From the NCBI GenBank assembly GCA_963995525.1, contig OZ023214.1, forward strand, positions 17,754,088 through 17,818,087: a stretch of DNA of 64,000 nucleotides. Reading direction: 5' to 3'. The stretch is from Escarpia spicata. Lineage: Eukaryota > Annelida > Polychaeta > Sabellida > Siboglinidae. Shown here piece by piece: positions 26,141-38,690 of the stretch. The notes under the pieces were generated by a model. It was not told where the DNA came from. It saw only the letters and a list, made by a program, of their open reading frames with translations, and searched no databases. The position numbers and the translations under genes were made by a program. The stretch's first letter is position 1. Every line of letters starts with the position of its first letter.

Positions 26141-26717
26141 AATATCAATTAAAATTTTGTATGTAAAATAATTTAAAAACATAAACATTTAAAAAAGATA
26201 AATATGTAATCAAAATAATAAATAGAATGTATAATTAATAATAGTTGTTTAATAAATACACTGTAGTAGGAAATAAAATTCCCATTCTGTGTATAAAAAT
26301 GTAATCCTTGGCTGAAAGTGATTCATACCTCATGCTACATACAGCTGCATGTGTATGTACTGTAACGTCTACAACACACACACACAGTACTGCATACTAC
26401 CAGGTGCATACTACCTACACTGTGAATAGAGCTGATTCCCAGACTAGTGGGATAGAACCAAGTAGGCATCTGCAGCTTGTTATCTTTGACCCAACTCTAG
26501 GGGGAGGTCTCTTTTCACTGAAATTCAATATGGCTGCTTGCTGCACAAAACAGCAAAAACTGTTTTAACACGGAATATCAGGTTTACTAAATCTGTTGGT
26601 GTCGTACTAATGTCATTAGTCTCTGCAAAATGCAGCATATATTTGTATGTACATGTGCACTGTACTTGCTCACATGTAGTATTATAATCATCCAAACAAC
26701 CTAGTTATTTACACTCA

Positions 26718-26936
26718 ATGCTCACACCAGCTAGACAAGCCAGACAACTTTGGTCGTCTAGTTCGAAGTTGCTATCTGTTCCTAGAGTTAAGACAAAGGC
26801 TGGAACTCGAGCTTTTTCAGTTGCCGCACCAACTATATGGAATTCGCTTCCCGTTAGTGTTAAATCAGCAGAAAATATTGTTACATTTCGTTGTCACCTC
26901 AAAACCAATTTTTTCAATATCGCCTATCCTCCCTAG
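26718..26936 (+). pseudogene. LINE ORF2 C-terminal remnant (CR1/L2/Jockey-like)
   Basis: The translation has LLSVPRVKTKAGTRAFSVAA, PTIWNSLPVSVKS and FRCHLKTNFF, the typical C-terminus of many non-LTR reverse transcriptases (R-AFS-AAP-LWNSLP motif and a closing K-LK-FLF-type helix). It ends in TAG at 26934-26936. An ATT-rich microsatellite at 27062-27085 lies nearby. No RT core precedes it, so the copy is 5'-truncated. Confidence 0.8.
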
Positions 26937-27864
26937 CTTCCTAGCACATCCATCCATTTGTTGACGACTTTCGCCTATCACACGAGTACGAGAATGTTTA
27001 ATCCTTTGGTTTTGGTGCGCCACTGAGCTCGGATTGTCTGAGGATATTGGCACGTAAGAAATTATTTATTATTATTATTTTATTACCAAACTTCTCATTC
27101 TGTGTACATTTACAAAACTGTGCAAGTGTTGTCTAGAACTATGATTTCTTTGACATAACTTTCAACAACACATTGGTATTGCCTGTAAGTTCCTTAATTT
27201 CTTTCTACTACCTCTCACGCACTCTGTTAATTAGCTTGAAGCCATTTTTGTTTGTATAAAATTACAATCTTAACACCTGAATCAGACCCATAGACTGTGG
27301 AGACAAAAGAGTTTCACTTGAGGGAGAAGAGCGCCAGTTGAGGTTTCAGGAAGTGTGCAGTTGGAGAATTTGGGGGAGCCCCGGGAGTGCAGTTTAAGGT
27401 TTTTTGGGAGCCGCCAATCGTAGGATGAAAAAAATTCCCCCAAAAATTCAACCACTTTACAGAACTGTGAACTGTTACATAAGTTCAGTTGATAAATCAT
27501 TCTTAGCATCTTTGCTCATGTACTTCAGTCAGTAAACATATTGAGCATAACAGGAGATAGTGCACGTCCTTGCCTAAACCCACAGTCAACAATGAAACAT
27601 ATCGATTTTAAATTGTTGACCTTAGCGCATTATTTACAGTCAACTTATCATGATTTCCTAGTCTCAAGCTTGTTTCTATGTGAGCTAAAGTAAAATAATA
27701 AAATCTGCGGAGCAAGCGATATTATTAATAATTGTTTTATTATACCTCCATATATTAATTATGTGGAGTTATAATGAGTTATAATACATGTATGAATGTG
27801 CACAGGTATGTAATAAATTATGTACAGTTTGCATATACAACATCTTCAAGGGTAACTTTGGAAC

Positions 27865-28152
27865 TTGCTTGAAGAGACAAGTTTACAACTCATACAAACT
27901 TCCAGCGATGACATATGGCGCAGACATATGACAGAAAGAAGTGGACCTGGGCAGGCAGGGCACATCAGCAGAGATAACCGATGGACATCGCATATCACAA
28001 CCTGGAGATCTTACAAAGGGAAACTATCTTGAAGAAGACCGGCGAGATGGTGGAGAGACGAACTAGACGAGTAATGGAAGAGCACCATCTGGCAGAGGAT
28101 GGCACAAGACAGACAGATTTTGAAACAACATGCCGAGGCCTTCGCTCAACAC
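27865..28152 (+). pseudogene. RTE/L1-like LINE C-terminal remnant
   Basis: Across two frames it gives KLPAMTYGAD, KKWTWAGRA, DNRWTSHITTWRSYKGK, RRPARWWRDELDE, and WQRMAQDRQILKQHAEAFAQ. These are the order and motifs of the end of RTE-type or related retrotransposon proteins. In-frame TGA and TAA and at least one frameshift make it dead. It ends in a (CA)n run and ATGATGATGAT. Confidence 0.8.
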
Positions 28153-28166
28153 ACACACACACACAC

Positions 28167-28213
<47 letters not shown>
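28150..28213. repeat. (CA)n microsatellite at the LINE 3' end
   Basis: AC repeats with one AACAC interruption, directly after the LINE remnant. Confidence 0.95.
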
Positions 28214-28215
<2 letters not shown>

Positions 28216-30495
28216 CACTACGGCAGCACAATGATGATGATATTAATTAGCTAACTTTGGAGCATGATAAGTCGTATCCCCTCCGAGGTGTCGTAGTCCA
28301 CTCACTTTCTATGATCTGTTGCATCCTTGGAAAATTGACCTCTGACCTACCAATTGACTGTGTATTAGGAAAAACACAAAGATGCGTATGTCGAGTTTGT
28401 TTTTTACAGTTAAATGTCAGTAGTTCCCCAGGTGTGCCACTGGAATTATATTAACATTATTTTCTACTGTGTGCAATGCCATAATTGGCAACAGCAGAAC
28501 CTTAGTTCAAAATACTGTAATGGTGGCAATGGCTGCCGCTGTTTTGTTACCCCTGAGTGGGAGTAACCTAATGTTAATTAATAAGCACATAATACATGTA
28601 TGAATATCCTCAGGTAAGTAATAAATGATGTACAGTTTGCATATGTAGCAAACGTTTATGTATGTATGCATGCACACACATGTATGTGCATGTATACACA
28701 TATCTGTATGTTTTATTGATCAAAGTGTAGTTTTTCTGTTGTACAAGCAGTAAATATGTACCACTCTGTGGTTAGGCCGCCTCCAGCAGAGCAGTATCTA
28801 CTCTTTAGCACCACTGGCCAATAGTTGCGGTGATACATCACCTTCTGGTGGTTACTCAGTAAAAACGTCATTCACCGCAGCTATATAATGGTGCACCCAA
28901 TATGGCTTGATGAATTAATGTATTGACTGTAAAACGTTTTATGAATCTATTAAAAAATACGAGTGAAAACATTACTGGTTTTATTACTATTTGTAATCCA
29001 TGCTTTCATTATAAATATGAAAATACAATAAATATGTTGTAGTATTCTGCACTAAATATGATCAGCAAAAAAGAATAAAGTAACACTCTCTCAGTCTTCT
29101 AGTAACTCTCCCACACTGCAGGTAAACAAGTGGGGATTTGTGTCTTTTACGTGGGTTGCTTACTGAAATGGAGGTTCTTTGTAGTTGACCTATATTGATA
29201 TTCCAGTCTTCCCGGAGATGTGAATTTTGGGAAAGCAAGTGGACTCATGAAAAGATGGTCTGTTGCCATGACAACAAAGGAATAAAGAGACAATTCAATG
29301 GTTTCTATAGAGTGGGCCTGTTTAATGCTTCATTAGCCGATTATTTGGCTGTACAAACTGAGACTTGGCACATGCGAGGCTAAGCATAGGACGTTTCTAT
29401 CACTTAAACATAAACTATTTAACTAGCCAATATGCATCTGATCTTGATGAGCATACAGTTCAGTGTCCTTGTCATGTTAATTAGCCGACAGATCGAGTAA
29501 TTCCTGATACGATGTCATGCTCCCTTGTTTGGTAGGGCGTGTGTATCGCGTGACATTCTAGTGGCATCAACGAGGGATTGTCCCCAGTCAATTTCTCGCA
29601 GTTACTGATAACCCGTCCTGACTGCACTTCATAGCACATAAACCTTTTTATAGTCCAGCTTGAATTTATACAATTCCATAACAATATCCCAAATGGACAT
29701 TCAGTATGGACATGTTAGACACTTTAATGCATGCATTTGCCGTTTAAATCCTTCACAAATTCTTTTTTGTTGGCAAAGCCTTCTAGTCATAATACAAATT
29801 ATGAGGTCGTTTTAATTTCCAGGAGAGATTTTTTCTTCTACCTCAAATATGAAATGTTCCATCTGCGTGTAGCTCATGATAATGCATGGCATGTGAACAT
29901 GCCTGAGTAGTTTACTGGCGACACATTTGTCAGAGCATCAGTCGGAATCATAGATCTATTTTTCCTGCATTACTGATTTCTTTCAGCACTCGTCTAATAA
30001 TTCATAGTCATGAATTTTCTTGTCAAAATGTATATAATAAATTTTGATTTTGCATGCATTGATTTGTAGATAATGTGTTTGATATTGTGTAGTAACTATT
30101 TAATGTGTTAACTTTATTTACCCAGAGGCATGCCATACGGCCTGGTTAGAAAACTTGTAAATTGTTGACTTTGAGAATCAGTGTCTTTCCTAATGTAGCA
30201 ATGCAATTCCAATTATAATGATAACAATTATATTCGTTTTCTGCCACATATGCATTTTTAGCTCATCCATTTTGTCGTGAGCTACAATTATTTTGCATTG
30301 GAAATCTTTGTATAAGTTCATAAACCACTGTGCTAAGACTCACTTTTCAATTGATGCAGGCGATCATGAATCAACTTTATTTATATGCCAATTGTTAGGG
30401 TGAGAATCGTTGTTTAAAAATATGACTGGATACTGATATTAACTAGATACTAATGTTGCCTTTTCTCTATGTTTGTGCCTGTTTTGGTTTTTCAG

Positions 30496-30566
30496 ATCAT
30501 GTTTACTTAGACAACAGTCGATCTGACCAGCCATACTTCATTTGTGCCATTGAAGGGCTCAAACTG
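30496..30566 (+). CDS. RERE: Atrophin/RERE exon 2, start of BAH domain
   Basis: This 71-base exon completes codon 55 and runs through residue 78. It reads DHVYLDNSRSDQPYFICAIE and then GLKL. The pattern of a VY pair, a polar stretch, then PYFIC-I is the first part of the BAH (bromo-adjacent homology) fold in RERE. BAH domains are protein or nucleosome interaction modules of chromatin regulators. The acceptor is TTTTTCAG and the donor is CTG|GTACGT, so it enters in phase 1 and leaves in phase 0. A roughly 13-kb intron precedes it. Vertebrate RERE has, as I remember it, extra residues between this segment and the next; they are absent here unless an exon was missed in the 666-bp intron that follows. 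Confidence 0.92.
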
Positions 30567-31232
30567 GTACGTGTTCCATTGTTCCCTGTATTTAGAGAAT
30601 GCTGCTGCTTGTTCTTGGTTGCATAGAAGAGATTCACTGGTCATGTGGCGCCACCTAGTGTATACATTATACATGGCCTCCTTAGATGCCACTGGCTGCA
30701 AGCATTTCTGAGAGTTGATTCCGTTCTGTTTGAGAAATGTTGAGTTTTGAAAATGTGCTTATCAGTGATTCATGGATATATAACCATCTTAGTTTTTTAT
30801 TAAGCTGAATAAACCAATATACCTATAATACATGCATTATCGCCTTGAGACAGTGTAAAGTGCTGAATAATTGTTTTGGTTTTATTGAAAGTACTACTGT
30901 TGAATGTTTGTGTAATATAGGTTCCCCAACTTGAAGCAGTAAAACAATTGCTATTTTGTGTGGATGCTACTGAGGCCTACATTATGAAAAAGATCTGTGC
31001 TCATATATAGCCACCTTAGTTGTCCGAATATATACAGCATTAGAGATAGATAAGATGATACCAGATATGCAGGTGAAACCTGTTATCTAAAAACTGAACA
31101 ATAAGATGTTGTACTGGCAGTAATTATAAACAATTGTAATGCATGTTGACATGCCATCTGACACAACAATGGTCTATTCCGTGTAGGAGGAATTTGTACC
31201 ATTAAAGTGAACTGACAGTGTTTGTGTTTCAG
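30567..31232 (+). other. RERE intron 2 (666 bp)
   Basis: Donor CTG|GTACGT, acceptor TGTTTCAG. A minus-strand 64-codon frame at its 5' end has no recognisable feature. Nothing else was seen. Confidence 0.8.
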
Positions 31233-31335
31233 ACCAAACGCAACAATGTTCTGGCAATAGTGAAGTGGATCTACCGACCGTCAGAAGTTCCAGACAGTGT
31301 CTATCAGATGCTTGTACAAGACAGGCACACGGAAG
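31233..31335 (+). CDS. RERE: Atrophin/RERE exon 3, BAH domain core
   Basis: The exon encodes residues 79-112 plus one base of codon 113. The run [20 protein letters not shown] followed by DRH is a diagnostic stretch of the RERE BAH domain. It differs clearly from the corresponding part of MTA proteins, which share the same domain order, and is the best single argument for RERE over MTA. The acceptor is TTTGTGTTTCAG. The donor is GAAG|GTAAAA after 31335, phase 1, and the split codon G|AG restores Glu. No stop or frameshift is seen. Confidence 0.95.
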
Positions 31336-34300
31336 GTAAAAAATACCAAATTGATAGTTTCGTATTGCAAACTCTCAACTTTTATGGTTGATATGTAGGA
31401 CAGATGTCTTTCTTATATTCCTGTGGAAAATATATTAAATGTGGGTAGGTATTTTAATATTTGTTATTAAGATGCCACCAAATATGTTCAGACAGCTAGA
31501 TTTGATCAATTGGGTTTACAGCAAAGATGTGAGTTTTTTCTTGTGTTATGTTTTAAATAGGGTAGCAAATCAATTATGTATTTTCCATATTATATTGCAA
31601 CAACTTGTACAGTTGGCTACATAGACACGGGAACGAAATTCATATTGGGGGGCTACCAGAGCTGCAGCACCACTGAATACTTTTCGCTGCCAAGCAACCA
31701 CATATCTTCACATAGATCTTTCTTAACCTTGTGGCTGTCTTGGTTGGCTCGACTGTGATATTGGAAGATGGGGGGGGGGGGTGCTGTTTGAAATTTGTCT
31801 CCACTGTCGCAGCTGTGAACTTATGACATCCAAACACAGTGCTGTTGACTGTTGAAAATTATATTTTTTATGTCATACCGCTGCTGTCAATTTATCTTGT
31901 CCAGCTTCTCTCTGCTGTCTTGGCTGAAATGATGACATCCTGAAAATTGGGGGTGCTTTGGAAAAAAAATTGCCACCGCACCACCCATTACTGGGAGTGG
32001 GGGCAGAAAATCATATGTCTGCTTTCCAATATTGCACAAACTCTTCATATGGTTGACAAAAATACACATTAATCATTTTATAAAATTTTGATTTCCACCA
32101 TTGGTCCTCGCCACAAAAACAAACATTCACACTCACAATTAATGAGGGGGAGAACCATATGTCTGCCCCCCCAGAGAAATTCCAGGAGGCAGCTGCCCCC
32201 CTGTTCCCAATGGTTGGCTACATTTATCAGGGTCAGTCAGGTAACTGGAAACATTTGATTCCTTAGGTGCATTTACTCAGTGTATGTATTACTGGTGCAA
32301 TGGCTAAGCATATTAGGGAAGTTTGATGCTGTACATTTATAATTTCTAGAAGTTTTATAACACACTTTTAACAACAGTACTTGTGCAAGAAAACATACAT
32401 GACATCACATTCTAAATTGAGTAATTTATCTAATTCCACCGTAGTGAATTTTTACCCAACAAAAACCCAAAAATCTCTCATAATAGTTACATTTTAAAAT
32501 ATCATATATAGCTAATTATTGTAATTGTAAACATAACTCTCATTTGACAAACTGTGTATGGCTTTAGCTGGGTTATTTTATTATTCAGTGTTTTTGCCTA
32601 TGCATGATCCAGGGTTAAATAGTACTTTTTAAAATGACTAGAAACTTCTTACAGACAGACATGTGAATGCATAGTTATCTTTGCAGACTCACCAAGCCTC
32701 CTCTTTTGGGCAATTTTGCCTCCAGTCTAGCAGAAAATAACCAGTTTCCTCAGTCAAATTGAGATGAGATGATTTTTCTATTTGGTTTGCGGATAGAATA
32801 CGTGTCTATGCCTGCAGATTGAAACAAGATAATTTAATTTCTGTAACTTATTTTCCATCCGAGTGAAATTGAGCCCCGATTTTGTTACTATGGTGATGAG
32901 CGGGTATGTCAGTGAGTTTTCTACCCAATGCACAGATTCCGTACAACTACGGGGATATTTTAAACATTTAGTTGGGAGATAAAATATAATTGTCTGGCAC
33001 CAGATGGGTAAATAGATTTGAACTAATGCCCACCCTTCACAAAACCAAACTAAATTGTTCATATATCTTAGCATATGTTGTTATTCTTTCAACTTCGTCT
33101 CCAATATTGATGTGTGCATTAACTACAAATACGTATCTTACCAATCGAGAAATTGTTATACCAAAATTAGCTACGTAACCTTGTAATTAGTACATATATT
33201 GCGGATTATGTTCTTGGGAGGCGATTATGAAAAATAACAGGGTAGGGTTACTATTTTGTTTGTGTATGCAATATATTACATCGTTAGTCAGAAAATCTAG
33301 TGTTGTTTTATTTGGAAATTAATTGGGAAGTTTTTGATGTAAAATAGTTGTCATGTGCCATGTATGCAAATAATTGTTTTGAACTATTGTACACCGTCAG
33401 TCACGAAACCTATCTAAAATTTCGATATAATTTGGTATATTTTGTGCTTTCATTTCAATTCTATCTAATCATAATGTATTGATTTAAAATTTGTTGCACA
33501 TGCATGCCTCGTTTTTTCACACATGCTGACACAAAATGTTGTGTAGCCCTATAATTAGTAGATAGGTGGCCGATTGTGTAACCTTAAAAACGCCCTGCCA
33601 CCATTTTTACAAAATAGCTCACTACGTAGTAAAAAATACAAATAAAAGTGTCATCCGGGCTTTTTGTGACTAGTAGAGGTCAAAGATAAATCCTGGCACG
33701 AGTGGCAGCTAGTAACATTTAGGTACTCCTAGGCTAAGGCCTAACGTGGTTTTAAGAGCCCTTTTGAGATTTTGGGCCTAGGCTAATAGCCTAATTTACT
33801 ATTAGGCATATAGTTATACCAAGTTAAAGTTAAGCCATAGGCATAGGCATAGCCTTAGGCTTAACCACCACCACCACCACCCAAAAAAGGGAAAACAGTA
33901 GATAAACAAAACTAATGGGCACACAGTCATCCCAGCTTTATAACACATTTGCATTGTCGTTTAGTTCCATGGGCAGTAGTATTTTCTCTGTGCGCGTTGC
34001 GGTTAGATTGTTCGCTGTGTACTCGCGACTACTGCGTACTCTACTCTAGTGCTTACTCACGACGGCTTGACAGCCGTGAACAGTTTGTACACAAACAATT
34101 TCCCTTTCCGAGAGCATCGTACTAAGCTGCTACATAATTGGGCAATTGTTCATGTTTGCCGCGACAATTGACGAATCACACCACGCGTTACAACGCCAAT
34201 TAGCCGATCGCTTGAAAGTGTCATGGCCGTGCCGTAGCGTTGGATTGTGAAGAAACGTGAATTATTATTCGTTTTACAACGTCTCTAATAGTAGTTTAAT

Positions 34301-36992
34301 AGTAGTAACTAGTTAGCCCGCTTCCAAGTTAAACTGTGATCGGGAAGTGGTGACAGGAGCACACGATAGAGGCAGTACGTTGAGCCGGTACGTCGAGTTT
34401 CTTTGTGGTGCCTCTTCATTTTCAAGTGGTAAGGCACCGGTGTCGGTGAATAGGGTGATGATTATTGACGCCTGTCGAGTCTCGTACGCATAAATCGGAT
34501 GCAGCCGGAGGTCAAGATCCTGTGTTTAATGAGGCGCTGGGCAGAAACTTGATTAATGCGCCGACGCGTCTAGTTCTTTTGTTCTGAAGAGGTTCGTTGA
34601 TGCCATTTACCGAGTTCTGACATGTTTACACAACTCACAAGATCATCCATTGGCATTGCCCTAACTTAACTTAATCCTTACGATTAAGACGTGTAACATA
34701 AGATTGTCGGGTCAGCCTCTGGGAATAAGCCTCAATATAACATTGCAGGCATCATGCAATTTTATAATTTATGACATCATGTCAGTATGAATCTGATTAC
34801 GTGATAATCGCCTGCAATGTATAGCTTATGATAATAATAATAATATTCATTCATTCTAATCTAAGATGTTCTAACCATTTAAGTTGTAACCATTTCAGTG
34901 GTGATAAGTAGTTACAGTATAGTGAACAATTTATAACAGGAGTGTTTTTATGGTGACATTTGTTACCCCTGTGTGGTGGTTTTTAGTGTCACAAATAAAT
35001 GATCATAAAAGGAAAAGTCTTACGAATCCTGGAAAATGTTACACGTTTCAGCTGTTTAGCAGCTCTGTGGCCAAGTGAACATTCTAAAAGTCGAAGATTA
35101 ACTTAAAATTACTTGTGGTATGTATATTTAGAGGATGACATTACATATATTGGTGTTGATAACATACCACAAAGCAGGTAATTGATTTTATGGATCTATG
35201 ATAAACCTTTAGCATTAAAAGTGACACCAAAGTTCAGATTAGATTTCGAAAGGTGAGAAGTTTTGTAGCCAATGCAAAGCAGTTGGAAAACAGTTTAAGG
35301 ACAATGATAAATTGTTATACTTTTTCTTGCTAATTTTGCTATGGACAGTAATAAACACAGTTGGTAGCATAGCTTCATTTACAGTCTGAAATTTAATCTA
35401 AATTATAGTCTAGGCAGAAATACAAACCAATTGATTGTTAGGATTTTTAGGTTTACTACCAATAAATGTAAGGTAGTCAAGTCAAAACTTAGAAATGCAT
35501 CTCCAGATTAGTGTTCTATGAAATATGTTGAAAAAGAATCATAATTGTTTTTTAAAGAGAAATATGAGAAAGCTACCGCCTGTGCCAACGCTTTATGTCC
35601 CGAATTGACATGATCAAATTAATCTTGCGCAATGGATCTGCTGTGGCTCGCCTCGATTGCATTTTTGCATAACTGGGCAGTGGCGTCACCAGATGGACAA
35701 ACAGAAATGTCACCTATCGGCTAAAAATAAAACTAATAAATCGCTCGCGCTAAATTATTTAGCATATTTAGGCAAGCCATTTATCACTCGCCTGATTTTT
35801 TCAAACTGACATAACTGTATGTAGCCATGAGGATGGGTCAGAAGAACGGAGAGCATCTGAATGGCCGACTTAAGTAACGTCATCGGGAATCGCTCCTTTC
35901 GTGCAGCACTCGCAGTAGGCCTACTTTGTGTGACATGTATGTAATTTGTGTGCCCACCCACCCCTCACAGCTTGTGCTACTTATGTCTTATGATAAATTA
36001 ATGGACGCGCACCCAACCCTTGCACTCACGCACTGCGCGTCTATTGGGGATAACACGGTATACTAGATAATCGAAATTAACATTCTTGAATAATAATATT
36101 TTTACAGTTGTTTGATGTGTTTTACAGTATTAATAACATTTGCTAAATTAAGAATCTTGATGAGAATTCTAAAACTATGGCATTATGGTGGTGCCACCTG
36201 TGCTCTTAAAAAAATTATGTTGTTAAAGAAAGGCTTTTATCTTTAAACTGTATAACACAATATTGAATAATAATAATAAATATATCGCATATATTTTATA
36301 ATCAGACTTTTTTCATAGTGATATTACTATTAGAATATCACCATGAAAAGTACAAAAAAGTAACCTTTCACCTGGTTTCCAGATAAATACTGAGTTGTTC
36401 ATATTCTCCACTGAGGCTGATGTAGCCATGCTGTATGTATGTATGTATATATATATATATATATATATTAGAGCTTTGCAGAAATAATGCAAAAGAAGAT
36501 CAAATATGTTGAGTACTTTTATTTTTATAATGTTTGCTGGTATCCAACTGGGTTGGTTCATGCAGGCTAAGTACCCCTGGTGTTGTTGATTATGGTAGTG
36601 ATGGCTGCATATAGTGTCGCCAACTTACTAAATATTCACCTCAAAGAAGCCCTCAAAATCTTTCTGTCTGAACTAGTATAATAATAATATTATTCAGGAA
36701 TACGGTCAGGTATTTGGCCAAAATGCTGATGTGGAAACTTGAAATACTATGTACTAACTATCTGAAATGGATAACAAGATGGTTGCTCATCATGTCAACA
36801 ACAGCTACAAAGGAAGAACAATGTTTTTTAATCAAAATGCTCATTCACTGCCTGAAGTCAATCATGCACATGAAATGCGCATTTAGTACAATATTTTACT
36901 CAAATCTTTTGTGTTTTATGTTGTAGAGTTAGATCTTTGTTGTCTGTGAAACTAAACTCTCTTGTTCTCACCTGCAAACTTTCTTGTTGTAG
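31336..36992 (+). other. RERE intron 3 (about 5.7 kb)
   Basis: Donor GAAG|GTAAAA, acceptor TTGTTGTAG. 31640-32220 has G/C tracts with GGGGGTGCT and CATATGTCTGCC text, repeated loosely (about 32010 and 32157), probably an old repeat. 33700-33870 is dense in TAGGC/GCCTA motifs. 33955-34610 is the CpG island. 36430-36470 has (GTAT)n(TA)n. The rest shows nothing. Confidence 0.7.
33955..34610. promoter_or_regulatory. CpG-dense island, candidate internal or alternative promoter
   Basis: I count about 48 CpG by hand in 33961-34620; typical 60-base lines elsewhere have none or one. No TATA box is evident and the frames are closed, so it is not an exon of the conserved protein. A donor-like AAGTG|GTAAGG lies at 34424-34434. 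Placement between BAH exons 3 and 4 would suit an alternative first exon that skips the first half of the BAH domain, or a divergent non-coding transcript. This is inference from base composition alone. Confidence 0.5.
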
Positions 36993-37089
36993 AGACAGGA
37001 AACACCCCAGTGCTTACCGATCCACTCATCAAATCAAGAGAAGTGTTCATCTCAGATGTTACTGATACATATCCAGTTTCAACTCTAAG
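36993..37089 (+). CDS. RERE: Atrophin/RERE exon 4, BAH domain, C-terminal part
   Basis: This 97-base exon encodes residues 113-144 plus two bases of codon 145. It contains TDPLIKSREVFISDVTDTYP, the segment that follows the DRH motif in RERE. The acceptor used is TTGTTGTAG ending at 36992. The alternative AG two bases later breaks the frame and was not chosen. The donor is CTAAG|GTAAGT, phase 2, and AG|G gives Arg145 with exon 5. The exon has no Met, so a transcript starting at the CpG island in the preceding intron would need a start codon further downstream or in its own first exon. Confidence 0.94.
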
Positions 37090-38690
37090 GTAAGTCTCAC
37101 TAGATCAGGTACTTTTAAAACAGATCATATTTATTTACTTCTGACATGCCTGAAGTAGACTTAGCATTTTGGATAACAAATATACATTTTTTCCGGGTAG
37201 AAAAATCTCAAATGTTAGTATTCAGAAAACAGGGGAAGTTAGCGTTTATTGGCAGCTGCACTCGAGGATATATATTTTCTTTCGGATTGCCAGCATTTCT
37301 ATTATATATTCAGTACATCACAATCTATGACTGAAATCTAATTTCTCTGTCCTGAGCCTGAAAGAAATTGGCATCTAGTGTTGTAGCTGGTGATGTCACG
37401 CACAGCGCACGACAACGGATTAACTTGAGAGTGTGCAATCCATCAATGTGACAGTCATGTCTTTTGATGATAGTTAATGCTGACTTTTGAATGCCAAAGA
37501 AGTCGACGTTGTGGAAAGATTATATAATCAGTGTAACTTTGCCTGCATGCCATATGATCGTGTGATACCGCCACGCATGTGAGACGTGCCATGGATGTAA
37601 TAAAGGCCAGTGTTGAGGCTGCAGTGTGTGTTAGTATTGATTGCAAGAGACTACTGCAGTCGTTTATGTGCTTCAGCAAAATTAATGTACCAGCAGCAGC
37701 TAAATGGACAATTTCCCGCAGCTAACATGTTCCTGTACCAGAGCAATGACCTTTCTCACTATAGTCTTTAATTTATTTGTTTTTTTGTGCAAAACATGGA
37801 TCTGTTATCTGGATAAAAATTATGATGATTAGGTAATGTAATTTCAGCAACCAAACCGTCAGTCTGTGGGAACTTTTACATAAATAAGATAACTATAATG
37901 TAGTATTGTCGGACTAAGTTACATCACTTGTCCTATACTTTTCATTAGCATTTCCTTTCCCGAAGCCGACGACTGAACAGTCAGTAGCATTGCTGGCGTT
38001 TGGTAACTTACTAAAGTAATCACCTGATGCGGGAATAACGCATGGGATAACACGTAACAATGTCTGTAACCCGTGTACGTATGTTTCTTCATGTCGCTCA
38101 CCACTCATGGTTGCTAGGCAGCACTACTAACTGGATGTAAACAGCCGCCATTTACATTCTCCATGTTGAGCAAGTTTCCTAGTCGACAGTCGTACAGAAT
38201 ATTTAGCTGCATGTGATAAAGTGCTACCTTATAGTCTTATTTTGTTTTATTCCATCACAACACCAAACTAGCATGCACACAGCGTAAACTTATTCACATA
38301 ATCACAGTGAGTCTGATGGGACTGTTCTTCTAAACAAGCACTAGTCCAGTCACTGAAACTACTCGACTGGGACGATACGACTGGCCTGCAACTTGCAATG
38401 TTTGTAGCACTTGCTGCAATGGTAGCATTTGATGCAATGTTTAAAGTTGATGCAATTCTGGCATACATGCACTATTACTTTTGCATTAGAATGTTATTCT
38501 TTGACAAATTTTAATTACTGGTAACTGCTATTTATATGCATGTTTGCATGAATGTGTGCACATAAAACTCATTAACTGGTTATTTCTACTTTGCAAACTA
38601 AACATCGCTGGTTGACAATCAGTGTACGATTCTCAAATATGAACACATGTCATTTATATAATTCTAAAACCAATTATTCTGGAAGTAGCA

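Larger units (their letters stand above)
17531..30495 (+). other. RERE intron 1 (about 13 kb)
   Basis: Donor CAG|GTACGT, acceptor TTTTTCAG. It holds LINE remnants (19193-19450, 26718-26936, 27865-28152), microsatellites (listed separately), a SINE-A head and G/C-tract repeats. The latter, with GGGGTGCAATTGG-type text, lie at 22129-22345; related text is at 27325-27425. Other stretches (17.6-19.1, 21.4-22.1, 22.4-23.1, 24.2-26.0, 28.3-30.4 kb) show nothing recognisable. Short open frames inside have no family resemblance. Confidence 0.7.

Noticed and set aside
29195..29383. 62-codon + frame in intron 1
   Set aside because: No recognised family, splice signals or repeat structure; too short to call.
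36995..37089. Alternative acceptor two bases downstream for exon 4
   Set aside because: It breaks the frame and the RERE match; the AG ending at 36992 keeps both.
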